Shown piece after piece: positions 43,172-51,461 of a DNA stretch of 64,000 bases (position 1 is its first letter; the number at the start of each line of letters is the position of its first letter). The position numbers and the translations under genes were made by a program. Under the pieces are notes generated by a model. The model was not told the DNA's origin, made no database searches, and worked only from the letters and a program-made list of their open reading frames with translations. This DNA comes from a virus: positions 1 through 64,000 of IMG/VR virus record IMGVR_UViG_3300034683_000092; one strand, written 5' to 3'.

Positions 43172-44359
43172 ATGATTGAAGAAGTCATACAAAATCTATA
43201 TGAAAAGCGTGCTAGAATACTAGATGGTAAGACTAACTGTATACCATGCCCATTTATGCGATTTAGAGAAGTGTGGCCTGGCATAGAAAGGAAGAAATAC
43301 TATATAGTAACTGGTCAGCAGAAGTCTGGGAAGACTCAATTTACAGATTATACATTTTTATACGAACCGCTTAAATACGCATACAGAAATCCAGATAAAG
43401 TCAGGGTTAAAATATTCTATTTCAGCCTAGAGATGAGTGCTGAGGAGAAACTACAGCAGTTAATATCTCATTTGCTATATATAAAAAGCAAAGGAGCAAC
43501 AGTTGTGTCTCCAACAGATCTTAGATCTACTAGAGAGGATAAGCCAGTGGAAAAAGAGATTCTTGATGAGATTTCAAAACCAGAATATATGAATTTCATG
43601 AAATTCTTTGAAGAGCATGTAACAATTATCTCTGATATTAGAAATCCAACTGGCATTTACAAGTTTATGGAAAACTATGCAAAGAACTCTGGTACTATTT
43701 TTAAAAAAGAATTAGAAATAGTCAATTCGTCTACTAAAGAGAGGATTACTCAATCAGTATTTTCTCATTATGTGCCAAACGATGAAGACGAATATGTTAT
43801 TTGTATTGTAGACCATATATCTTTATTATCTCAAGAAACTGGATTGTCGCTACACGAGACAATAAGTAAATTGTCGGCAGATTACTTTGTTAAACTAAGG
43901 AATTACTACTCTTTTATACCAGTAGTCGTTCAACAGCAAGCAATTGCTGGTGAATCAGACCAAAATGTAAAAGATAATAGGTTATTTCCAACGGTTAGCA
44001 ATCTTGCGGAAAATAAATTGACAAGTCGCGACGCCAATAGCATGTTTGGACTTTATTCTCCATTTAGACATAACATAGCAAAACATGAGGGATATGACAT
44101 CTCTGTATTTAGAGATAATATACGATTTATGGAGCTTATGATAAGTAGAGATGGTGGAGCTGGTTCAGTATGCCCTTTATTTTTTAATGGAGCAGTCAAT
44201 TACTTCGCAGAGATGCCAAGAGTTGACAACAAACAAGAGTTAGACAAAATGTATAAACTTACTGATCATTATAGAAAAAAGATCAGAGTTAATTTATTTA
44301 ATTATTTTTTAAAAACAAAGAAACGAAATGGGAGTATCAGTAGCAATCGTAGGCCCTAG
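43172..44359 (+). CDS. DnaB-like replicative helicase (RecA-fold, SF4)
   Basis: 395 residues. Walker A is GQQKSGKTQF (about 50-59); FYFSLEMSAEEKLQQL is the DnaB 'E-M' motif; YVICIVDHISLL is Walker B; VVVQQQA is the DnaB H3-type motif. It lacks a full N-terminal domain. It unwinds DNA at the fork with the primase encoded at 46521. Its end overlaps the next gene by 32 bp. Confidence 0.85.
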   Translation: MIEEVIQNLYEKRARILDGKTNCIPCPFMRFREVWPGIERKKYYIVTGQQKSGKTQFTDYTFLYEPLKYAYRNPDKVRVKIFYFSLEMSAEEKLQQLISHLLYIKSKGATVVSPTDLRSTREDKPVEKEILDEISKPEYMNFMKFFEEHVTIISDIRNPTGIYKFMENYAKNSGTIFKKELEIVNSSTKERITQSVFSHYVPNDEDEYVICIVDHISLLSQETGLSLHETISKLSADYFVKLRNYYSFIPVVVQQQAIAGESDQNVKDNRLFPTVSNLAENKLTSRDANSMFGLYSPFRHNIAKHEGYDISVFRDNIRFMELMISRDGGAGSVCPLFFNGAVNYFAEMPRVDNKQELDKMYKLTDHYRKKIRVNLFNYFLKTKKRNGSISSNRRP

Positions 44360-45317
44360 TGGCGGTGGTAAAACGACGAGTCACATGATTAATGTAGATG
44401 GGACAGTGGATTTAAATCCAGAAAAATACACTGGAATGAATCCTAAAACTCATTTTATAATAAACACAGACTGCAAGCAATTGCCTTTGCCACCACACCT
44501 GTGGAATAGAAAGAACAAGAATTATACAGAAACCAAAGAATTGGAAGATATTAGAAAAGTCTTTCAGTATGTAGCCAAGAACCCAGATATAAAATCTATT
44601 TCATTAGATACTTTAAATGTTTATTTAGCATATAAAGAGTATAATGATAGAAAAAAGCTTACATTTGATCAGTAAACTAAAGTTTTAACATTTTTAATAA
44701 ATTTGTAAACGCTGCTGATCTAAAACTCCGTTAAACAGGGAAACTCTTGTAATATAGACAATCCTGTGCTAAACCTTTTAGAAATAAAAGAAAATGCCAA
44801 ACGACTAGGAATGATGCTTAACAAGTAATGTTGAAGCTATAAAATTTCCCACGAAAGCGGGGCACTGCTTATTTTTTTTTTAATAAGCTAAAGATATAGT
44901 CTGAGCTATATGGTGACATATAGAAGCACGAGATAAAGAGCTTGTGCGATAACAAATGGGCGTGATGTAGCCAATGATATTCTTGAAATAATCGACATGT
45001 GCAATAACGTGTTAAGAGAAGATCAAATTGGATATATATTTTGTCACACGAACATACAAACTGATGTTGATGGTGCTGATAAAAGAGTTATTGCTGTTTT
45101 AGGTAAAAAGTCGGTTTCCAGACCTCCAGAAGCATTCTTTCCAATTGTTTTAATGACAACTGTTGAAGATGACGGAGATGGAGAACCTCGCTTTTTCTTT
45201 GAAACAAAAATGAATCGTAGTACTGCAAAAACTCCACTTGGGATGTTTAATGAATTTAGAATTCCAAATTCATTAGCTTTAGTAGATAAAGCCATTAGAG
45301 ATTATCATAAGATCTAA
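44328..45317 (+). CDS. Sak4-like RecA-fold ATPase (split by group I intron)
   Basis: Spliced coding sequence is 44328..44673 joined to 44959..45317, 234 residues. Walker A GPSGGGKTT near residue 9; SISLDTL is the Walker B-like strand. Joining exons gives KLTFDQWRDVANDILEI, a continuous conserved segment, then GYIFCHTNIQ and FETKMNRSTAKTPLGM. Phage Sak4 proteins promote single-strand annealing recombination, usually with SSB, which is encoded nearby. Confidence 0.85.
44674..44958 (+). ncRNA. Group I intron (285 nt, no ORF)
   Basis: The exon ends in U (44673) and the intron ends in G (44958), restoring the frame at a Trp codon. Core landmarks resemble the T4 td type: CAGGGAAACTC...ACAATCCTGTGCTAA (P3-P4 region), ATATAGTCTGAGC (P7), the hairpin CTATATGGTGACATATAG, and a terminal hairpin GCACGAG/CTTGTGC before GATAACAAATG. 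It is closely related in its 3' part to the terminase intron. Confidence 0.92.
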
Positions 45318-45565
45318 TGAAAGACATTCTAAATAGAGTTATAAGCGGTGATTTATCAGTTGTAGACGTTTTAGTTAGAGAGGCTTTAGACGATGCAAAT
45401 GTCGTTAAAAAAGACGATTTAAATAATAGCGTATCATTGGTTCTTGCTGTGTCGATGCATAATCCAATAATGTTGGAAATGCTAATATCAAATTTAATAG
45501 GTTATTTTGAAAGAAAATATAACCTAACAAAAATAATCCACAAAAATAAAGCATTTTATGTCTAA
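45317..45565 (+). CDS. Small hypothetical protein in replication operon
   Basis: 82 residues, helical; overlaps the ATPase stop by one base and the SSB start by 8 bp. No motif. Confidence 0.55.
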   Translation: MKDILNRVISGDLSVVDVLVREALDDANVVKKDDLNNSVSLVLAVSMHNPIMLEMLISNLIGYFERKYNLTKIIHKNKAFYV

Positions 45566-46514
45566 AAAGAAAAATGTAGTATTGATGGCTTGGGGCGGAG
45601 CCAAAGAAACAGCTCAACAAGTGACTGAATTCAATAAGTACACTGGAATTCTTCCTGTATCAATTATTGCCTTGAATCCAAATAAGACAGAGTTGTCTAA
45701 GATCTTAGGTAGAGAGATAGAAGAAGAACCATCGTATATTATTGATGCCAAAGATGGTAAGCCAAAAACCTTGCGTATTGAATTACTAGTTAAGCCTGCT
45801 GGAGTTGAGTTTGAAGGGATTCAATTTATGAATAGGATTAACTATTTTATTCGTATGGAGATCATGCGAAATAAAGACAAGACGAAGGTTCAAGTAATAA
45901 ATAAATACGGTCAGACCGCTTGGGTTACAAACGAAGAATTTGATGCCAAAGAAGCTCCTAGCACGTCTTTCGCTATGCCGTATAGAGCGGCATTGTCTGG
46001 AGAGGCTGATTTCGTAGAAGCTATCAGAATTTACTTTGACGTTAAAAGGCCTGATGTATATAAGGATGGAGCGTGGGAGTTAAGGCCAGCTGTTGAACTT
46101 AAGGATTGTGAGGGCGAATTAGATGACTCTATGCTTAAGAAAATGGCTAGAGGAGATTTCTCTGATTTGCAAAAGTTAGTAAAAGCTTATCCTAATAACA
46201 GAATTAAATACTTTTTTGGAGTTAAAATCTACGAAGGCAAGGAGTATCAAACTGCTTGCACAAGGGTTCCTATTGCTCCAAATGCAAGAAACCTAACAAG
46301 GTATTTTGAGAGATTGAAATATCTAATGGGTACTCCATCTTATCAAAACACTTCATTTGGTCAAGAACCTTATGTGTTTGGTGTTTATAAGCCTATGGCA
46401 TCTGATTTTGAGCAAAAAGAATCAGTAGCTATTCCATCTGTAGCTGACCCATTTGCTGCTAATGATAACTCAATGGCCACAAACAGTGACGCAATTGATG
46501 ATTTACCATTTTAA
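45558..46514 (+). CDS. Single-stranded DNA-binding protein
   Basis: 318 residues. The central part is beta-rich, and the protein ends in a disordered stretch and DAIDDLPF. An acidic tail ending in DDLPF/DDIPF is the hallmark of SSB proteins, which use it to recruit partner proteins. It is larger than bacterial SSB (~170), as in phage SSBs. Its location between Sak4 and primase supports the role. Confidence 0.75.
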   Translation: MSKKKNVVLMAWGGAKETAQQVTEFNKYTGILPVSIIALNPNKTELSKILGREIEEEPSYIIDAKDGKPKTLRIELLVKPAGVEFEGIQFMNRINYFIRMEIMRNKDKTKVQVINKYGQTAWVTNEEFDAKEAPSTSFAMPYRAALSGEADFVEAIRIYFDVKRPDVYKDGAWELRPAVELKDCEGELDDSMLKKMARGDFSDLQKLVKAYPNNRIKYFFGVKIYEGKEYQTACTRVPIAPNARNLTRYFERLKYLMGTPSYQNTSFGQEPYVFGVYKPMASDFEQKESVAIPSVADPFAANDNSMATNSDAIDDLPF

Positions 46515-46520
46515 TAAAAT

Positions 46521-47492
46521 ATGATTAAAGCTAATCTATCAGAAGTTTCTTTAGAAGATATAGCTCATATTGATCAAGTAGAATTAGCACGTAGGTATCT
46601 TGGTATATCCAAGATGCCTATTGTTATTTCTTCTCCATTTAGAGAAGATAAACATCCGTCTTTTTCTATTAGATATAAAAATGGAGTAGTTCAATTTATG
46701 GATTTTGCAACAAATGATTATGGTAACATATACACATTGCTTTGCAAGATGTGGAATTGTTCTTTTAAAGAAGCTATATCTAAAATCTATTATGATTATG
46801 CATGTAATAACTACAGCAAAATAAATGGATTTAAAAAGCCTATAATAGACAAAGAATCTGTATTCCAATCGCAAATAGATGTAAAAGTAAGAGCTTTTGA
46901 GGATTATGATTTAGAGTTTTGGGGCAAATACGGTATAAGCAAAGAATGGTTAGTTTTTGGAGATGTATATGCAATATCACATATATTTATTAAAAAAAGC
47001 GATAAAGAGTACTCTTTTTTAGCTGATAAATATGCTTACGTTTATATAGAGCGCAAAGACAATATTGTGTCTAAAAAGATATATCAGCCTTATAATGATA
47101 GATATAAGTGGATTAATAAATCAGATGCATCTGTTTGGGACTTATTTGCTAAACTACCATTCTATGGCGATAAGCTTATTATTACTTCGTCACGAAAAGA
47201 CGCTTTAAATTTATGGAGTAACTTAGCAATCCCAGCAACATCCTTGCAGGGAGAAGGGTTTATTCCAAAAGAAAAAGTTATCAACGAATTGAAGCATAGG
47301 TTTAAAAGAATATATGTTTTATACGATAATGACGAAGCTGGTATTATTAACTCAAAAAAGATATGTGATAAATATGATTTAGAAAACATAATGATTCCAT
47401 TGGAAGAGTTATCTAAAGACCCTAGTGATTTATATAAAAACACTGGTGAAAGAAATTACTTATCAGTATTTAAAAAAATATTAAACATTTAA
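46521..47492 (+). CDS. DnaG-like primase (TOPRIM)
   Basis: 323 residues. N-terminal half: ISSPFREDKHPSFSIRY...MDFATNDYGNIYTLLCKMW, the CHC2-like primase fold without its zinc cysteines. C-terminal TOPRIM: KLIITSSRKDALNLWS (replacing the usual E) and IYVLYDNDEAGI, with the DND motif. It makes primers with the DnaB-like helicase. Confidence 0.85.
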   Translation: MIKANLSEVSLEDIAHIDQVELARRYLGISKMPIVISSPFREDKHPSFSIRYKNGVVQFMDFATNDYGNIYTLLCKMWNCSFKEAISKIYYDYACNNYSKINGFKKPIIDKESVFQSQIDVKVRAFEDYDLEFWGKYGISKEWLVFGDVYAISHIFIKKSDKEYSFLADKYAYVYIERKDNIVSKKIYQPYNDRYKWINKSDASVWDLFAKLPFYGDKLIITSSRKDALNLWSNLAIPATSLQGEGFIPKEKVINELKHRFKRIYVLYDNDEAGIINSKKICDKYDLENIMIPLEELSKDPSDLYKNTGERNYLSVFKKILNI

Positions 47493-47494
47493 AT

Positions 47495-48385
47495 ATGAAT
47501 TTTGATTCTTTTTATTCAATTTATCAAAAATATGATGATATAAACGCAAAAGAATATCCAACACCGTCTAATCCTAAGTCGAGGATACAACACAGATGGT
47601 GTTTTTCTCCGCTATTTAACAAAAGCACTGAATCTTTTAAATCCATACAAGTTATTAAGATATGGATGACCAGTAAAGATGTTAGTAATGAAATCGAAGG
47701 TAAAGATATTGACCCGTATAATAGGATGATGTCAAATGAATCTCATAAAGTTTTAATAACAGAAGAAGAACTTCGTAACTACATCAATAATGTATCTCTT
47801 CTTTTTAATGTTGAAATGACATTAGATACTATCGATGATTCAGAATGGGTGGTATCTATCTTTACGAAAGGATCTACTGACGTTGGAAGGATAAAAACTG
47901 TTATGACTTTTGTTCGATACGCTTATGAGTTCTCTTTTAATTACATATTGGCATTATTATATGGATCTATTGACTTAGGTATATTTAGTAAGGATGAAGA
48001 CTTCTTTGCTTTATTGTTCTTCTTTAGTGTTACAGAGCATAGCAATGACAATCATGCTTTTGCTGGAAATAGTGACATATTGTATACTAATCCTGCAATA
48101 TTAAATGAACATATTGGAGAAACACGAATAGAAGGCGTATATTACTTTATGGAAAGAGCATCTATAAATGTTGATCGTTTATTATATGAAGATGGTGAGA
48201 AAGTTTGTGAAACAGTAAGAACCGAGTCTTATTTTAGAAATCTATTAAGCGAAGGAAGTGCTGAGTATTGTAGTGATCCAAATAAAAATGGAGTTTATGA
48301 TTATTTAAAAAACAACAAAGATCAAATAATTAAATTATATGAAAGTTATAAAAAACAGATTAAAGATCAGGTCCAAAAACCATAG
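47495..48385 (+). CDS. Amidoligase-cluster protein X1, unknown family
   Basis: 296 residues. The part LITEEELRNYINNVSLLF ... VMTFVRYAYEFSFNYILALLY aligns with the 49138-49959 product (LTKDEIMFFVDQIKELY ... LLRYMFEEPYNLILKTVF). Both lie next to the ATP-grasp gene, so they may be substrate-handling or partner subunits. Overlaps the ATP-grasp gene by 47 bp. No known motif. Confidence 0.65.
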   Translation: MNFDSFYSIYQKYDDINAKEYPTPSNPKSRIQHRWCFSPLFNKSTESFKSIQVIKIWMTSKDVSNEIEGKDIDPYNRMMSNESHKVLITEEELRNYINNVSLLFNVEMTLDTIDDSEWVVSIFTKGSTDVGRIKTVMTFVRYAYEFSFNYILALLYGSIDLGIFSKDEDFFALLFFFSVTEHSNDNHAFAGNSDILYTNPAILNEHIGETRIEGVYYFMERASINVDRLLYEDGEKVCETVRTESYFRNLLSEGSAEYCSDPNKNGVYDYLKNNKDQIIKLYESYKKQIKDQVQKP

Positions 48386-49145
48386 TGCAAAACTATTGGA
48401 TCGTTTAGAGTGTGACAAATTATCAGTGTTAAGACTTGGAAGCAAAACGCCAAATGACGTAGTCTTCGCAAATAGCAAACGCTACAAAAAAGGAGAAATC
48501 CCTTTTGAGATAAACACTGTTGAAGCATGCGTTAACTCTTCTAACAAGAGATTAATGAAGCAATGCTTTAACGAATTAGACGTAGCAACAGCGTTATGGT
48601 GCGATTTAAGCGAGTTTATCGAAGGAGATGCTGAATTCTCTTATCCAATAGTAGTAAAGGGCATATACGGCTATAAAAACAAAGATAACTATTTTATCAA
48701 AGGCAAAGAAGAACTTGATGAATGGTTGAAAGTTGATAGAAAAATTGAAAACTATATAGTAGAGAAGTTCTACACCTACTCAAAAGAGTATAGAGTTCAT
48801 GTAGCTAAGGTTGGAGATGAATATAATGCTTTTTATAGTTTGCGTAAAATGCTTGTAAATGACATTCCTGATGAAGATAGGTGGTTTAGAAATGACGCAA
48901 ATTGCGTGTGGATTTTAGAGGACAACGAGCAATTTGATGCTCCTATAAATTGGGATAGCATCAAAGAGCAAGCTTGTAAGGCCATCGAGTCTGTTGGATT
49001 GTCAATGGGTTGTGTAGATGTAAAAACGCAATCACGCAAAGGTGAATGCGGATGCATTATATTAGAAACAAACTCTGCGCCAAGCCTTTCTGAGATAACT
49101 GCTGAAAAATATAACGAACAATTAAAATTGATGTTAAATGTATAG
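48339..49145 (+). CDS. ATP-grasp ligase
   Basis: About 268 residues. The ATP-grasp path is visible: SNKRLMKQCF early (about 68), FSYPIVVKGIYGYKN (ATP-binding lysine), YIVEKFYTYSKEYRVHV, and the metal-binding CGCIILETNSAPSLSE near the end (E-x-N). ATP-grasp enzymes join a carboxylate to an amine through an acyl-phosphate. With the neighbours it would add an amino acid or peptide to a carboxyl group. The first ~12 residues overlap the upstream gene. Confidence 0.85.
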   Translation: MKVIKNRLKIRSKNHSAKLLDRLECDKLSVLRLGSKTPNDVVFANSKRYKKGEIPFEINTVEACVNSSNKRLMKQCFNELDVATALWCDLSEFIEGDAEFSYPIVVKGIYGYKNKDNYFIKGKEELDEWLKVDRKIENYIVEKFYTYSKEYRVHVAKVGDEYNAFYSLRKMLVNDIPDEDRWFRNDANCVWILEDNEQFDAPINWDSIKEQACKAIESVGLSMGCVDVKTQSRKGECGCIILETNSAPSLSEITAEKYNEQLKLMLNV

Positions 49146-49959
49146 AGGGTATCAGTGTATATATAGTATAATAGAGACTACTGAAAAGGATTTTGATGTA
49201 GCTAATAGTGATAGCTATAAAAAGTTTATAGCATCAACAGTCCCATCTGGAACTATCCATGTGTGTTTTTCAAATATATTTGGAAGAAAATGCTTTGATT
49301 ACTTATTAATTAAAGCTTTCGCAAACCCTCAATACGCAATTCAGTCTGGAGGGTCAAATGTATGCGTATTAACAAAAGACGAAATTATGTTTTTTGTTGA
49401 CCAGATAAAAGAGCTTTACAAAGTGAACATTGAAATATTTTTTCACGAAAAGCATCAAACAAGAAATAAATTGTCTAAATATCCATTCTTTGTTATATCA
49501 TATAAATCATCTGACAATTTATTCATAGATAAAGTAGTACTAACGCTGCTGAGATATATGTTTGAAGAGCCATATAATCTTATTTTGAAAACTGTATTTT
49601 TAATGGCTGATGATGATTCTTTTAAAGATAACGATTTTTGGTTTAACTTCGAGACGGCTATAGGATGTTGTTATGGTGGAAGTGGGCACGGTTTTGTTTC
49701 TACATATGCAATACAACCTTTAAAATTGGATTTTAAAGAGAACAAAGAGTGTAGAGTAAATTCTATGGTTAAATATTGCGGAGAATCTGTAAGCAATAAC
49801 AAATCGATCGATTTCGCATCTATACCAGACGAGATATTGTATGAAGATAAAGATTATTCTTGCGGTTTGAAGTTCTTGAATTTATATGAAGAGAAAGTTA
49901 GGCCTTTATTATTAATTGTAAACGATATTAAAAAACAAAACTTAAATGAAAAAGTGTAA
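49138..49959 (+). CDS. Amidoligase-cluster protein X2, paralogue of X1
   Basis: 273 residues, overlapping the ATP-grasp gene by 8 bp and the next by 14 bp. Shares with X1 a helical core ending RYMFEEPYNLIL and an acidic loop. Gly-rich GCCYGGSGHGFVS near 182 is its own. Unknown function; tight linkage suggests a complex with the ATP-grasp enzyme. Confidence 0.65.
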   Translation: MYRGYQCIYSIIETTEKDFDVANSDSYKKFIASTVPSGTIHVCFSNIFGRKCFDYLLIKAFANPQYAIQSGGSNVCVLTKDEIMFFVDQIKELYKVNIEIFFHEKHQTRNKLSKYPFFVISYKSSDNLFIDKVVLTLLRYMFEEPYNLILKTVFLMADDDSFKDNDFWFNFETAIGCCYGGSGHGFVSTYAIQPLKLDFKENKECRVNSMVKYCGESVSNNKSIDFASIPDEILYEDKDYSCGLKFLNLYEEKVRPLLLIVNDIKKQNLNEKV

Positions 49960-50581
49960 TATTTTTGTTGTTGGAGGTAGCACTGGCTATGTTTCATGGA
50001 TTGAGAATGTTAATTTAGTAGACTCTCCTTTAAAGGCCGACATAGTATTCTTTACTGGAGGCGAGGACGTTAGTCCGTCACTATATGGAGAAGAATCTCA
50101 TAGAACAACATTCGCAAATAAGAAAAGAGATATTGTTGAAATGGAAGTTTTTAACCTTGTAAAAGACAATCCTGATATTCTTAAGCTTGGAGTTTGCAGG
50201 GGATCTCAATTCTTAACAGTAATGAATGGAGCAAAACTAGTTCAGAATGTCAATAACCATGCTATTTGGGGTGGTCACGACATAGATGTAGAGCATCCTG
50301 AATTCGTTGGTACTATAAAGATAACGTCTACGCATCACCAAATGCTAAGACCCTTTGTGTTGCCAGATGAAGAGTACGATTTAATAGCTGTGTCTTCCAC
50401 TAAAAGAAGTGATGTCTATCAAGGCGGAAATGGCGATATAGAAATGCCTTGTGAACCAGAAATTGTGTATTATAAAAAGACAAACAGTCTTTGTATTCAA
50501 GGGCATCCTGAAATGCTTCCTTTTGAATGCGAGACAAACGTTGTTTTGAGAAAGATTTTAAATTATTATATCAACAAGTAA
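49946..50581 (+). CDS. C26-type class I glutamine amidotransferase / gamma-glutamyl peptidase
   Basis: 211 residues. Nucleophile elbow LGVCRGSQFL (Cys ~93), oxyanion glycines FTGGEDVSPSLYGE, and catalytic His-x-x-Glu in IQGHPEM near 191. The family hydrolyses gamma-glutamyl bonds or gives ammonia from glutamine. In this cluster it may trim or supply nitrogen for the ligases. Confidence 0.85.
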   Translation: MKKCNIFVVGGSTGYVSWIENVNLVDSPLKADIVFFTGGEDVSPSLYGEESHRTTFANKKRDIVEMEVFNLVKDNPDILKLGVCRGSQFLTVMNGAKLVQNVNNHAIWGGHDIDVEHPEFVGTIKITSTHHQMLRPFVLPDEEYDLIAVSSTKRSDVYQGGNGDIEMPCEPEIVYYKKTNSLCIQGHPEMLPFECETNVVLRKILNYYINK

Positions 50582-50594
50582 TCAATTATCAATT

Positions 50595-51416
50595 ATGGAC
50601 AAGTTTATTAAAGTTCAAATGTTGGGTTCTGACCCAGAGTTTTTAATCAAAAATCAAAAAAGTAACAAATATATATCTTCTATCGGGATTATCCCTGGTA
50701 CAAAAGAGGAACCTCATAAAATTGAGGAGCTGGGCAAGGGTTACGCTATCGAGATAGATAACGTACTGGGGGAATTTAATATCCCACCTGCAAGTACAAA
50801 GGAGGAATTTGTTGCAAACATGAATAAGATGAAGTTATTTATTGATAAGTGGCTTAAATCTAAAGATGAAAATCTAATTGCAGTTCATTTAGCTTCTGCC
50901 AGATATGATGAAGATCAATTGCAATCAGAAGAAGCTAAGCTATTTGGTTGTGACCCAGATTTCTGTGCTTGGACGAGAAGTCAAAATGAAAAGCCAAAAG
51001 CGAAAGACACAAGACTTCGTTCAACAGGATGTCATATCCATGTATCTTTTGAAGATAAAGACATTGACAAGTGCGAAGTACTTGTTAAAGCAATGGATTT
51101 GTTTTTAGGAGTTCCATCCATACTAATGGATAAAGACAAAGATAGAAGACAACTCTATGGAAAAGCTGGATGTTTTAGAATTCAACAATATGGTGTTGAA
51201 TATAGGACTTTATCTGGGTTCTTCCTTGGCAGCGATGAGCTTATTGGATGGATGTTTGACAACACAATGGCAGCTATCGATTGGATAAATAGTGATTTGT
51301 CTGCTGCTAGAATTGCATTAGAAGAAAACAGAGAGGAAATAATCTCTGCAATCAACAATGGAGATGAAGAAAAAGCATCTTCATTAGTTCAGAAGTTCGG
51401 AATTAAATTAGTGTAA
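50595..51416 (+). CDS. phiEco32-type COOH-NH2 ligase (amidoligase, glutamine-synthetase fold)
   Basis: 273 residues. MLGSDPEFLI at the start and GCDPDFCAW near 117 (metal-binding Asp/Glu), then RSTGCHIHVSF (~140), RRQLYGKAG and FRIQQYGVEYRTLSGFF, the family's active-site set. Family: phage COOH-NH2 ligase type 2, glutamine-synthetase-like fold, predicted to form amide bonds on peptides. Followed by a hairpin. Confidence 0.88.
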   Translation: MDKFIKVQMLGSDPEFLIKNQKSNKYISSIGIIPGTKEEPHKIEELGKGYAIEIDNVLGEFNIPPASTKEEFVANMNKMKLFIDKWLKSKDENLIAVHLASARYDEDQLQSEEAKLFGCDPDFCAWTRSQNEKPKAKDTRLRSTGCHIHVSFEDKDIDKCEVLVKAMDLFLGVPSILMDKDKDRRQLYGKAGCFRIQQYGVEYRTLSGFFLGSDELIGWMFDNTMAAIDWINSDLSAARIALEENREEIISAINNGDEEKASSLVQKFGIKLV

Positions 51417-51423
51417 AACATTA

Positions 51424-51447
51424 CGGCCTGTTGAAATATACAGGCCG
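51424..51447 (+). promoter_or_regulatory. Intra-operon hairpin before class II amidotransferase
   Basis: CGGCCTGT/ACAGGCCG perfect 8-bp stem with 8-nt loop and no U-run. It may tune expression or mRNA ends between the two halves of the cluster. Confidence 0.5.
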
Positions 51448-51461
51448 CAAAACTTAAAAAT

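Noticed and set aside
44676-44996. Two separate genes for the N- and C-terminal parts of the ATPase
   Set aside because: Removing the 285-nt intron gives one continuous family-like protein with a Trp codon across the junction, and td-type core motifs are present.
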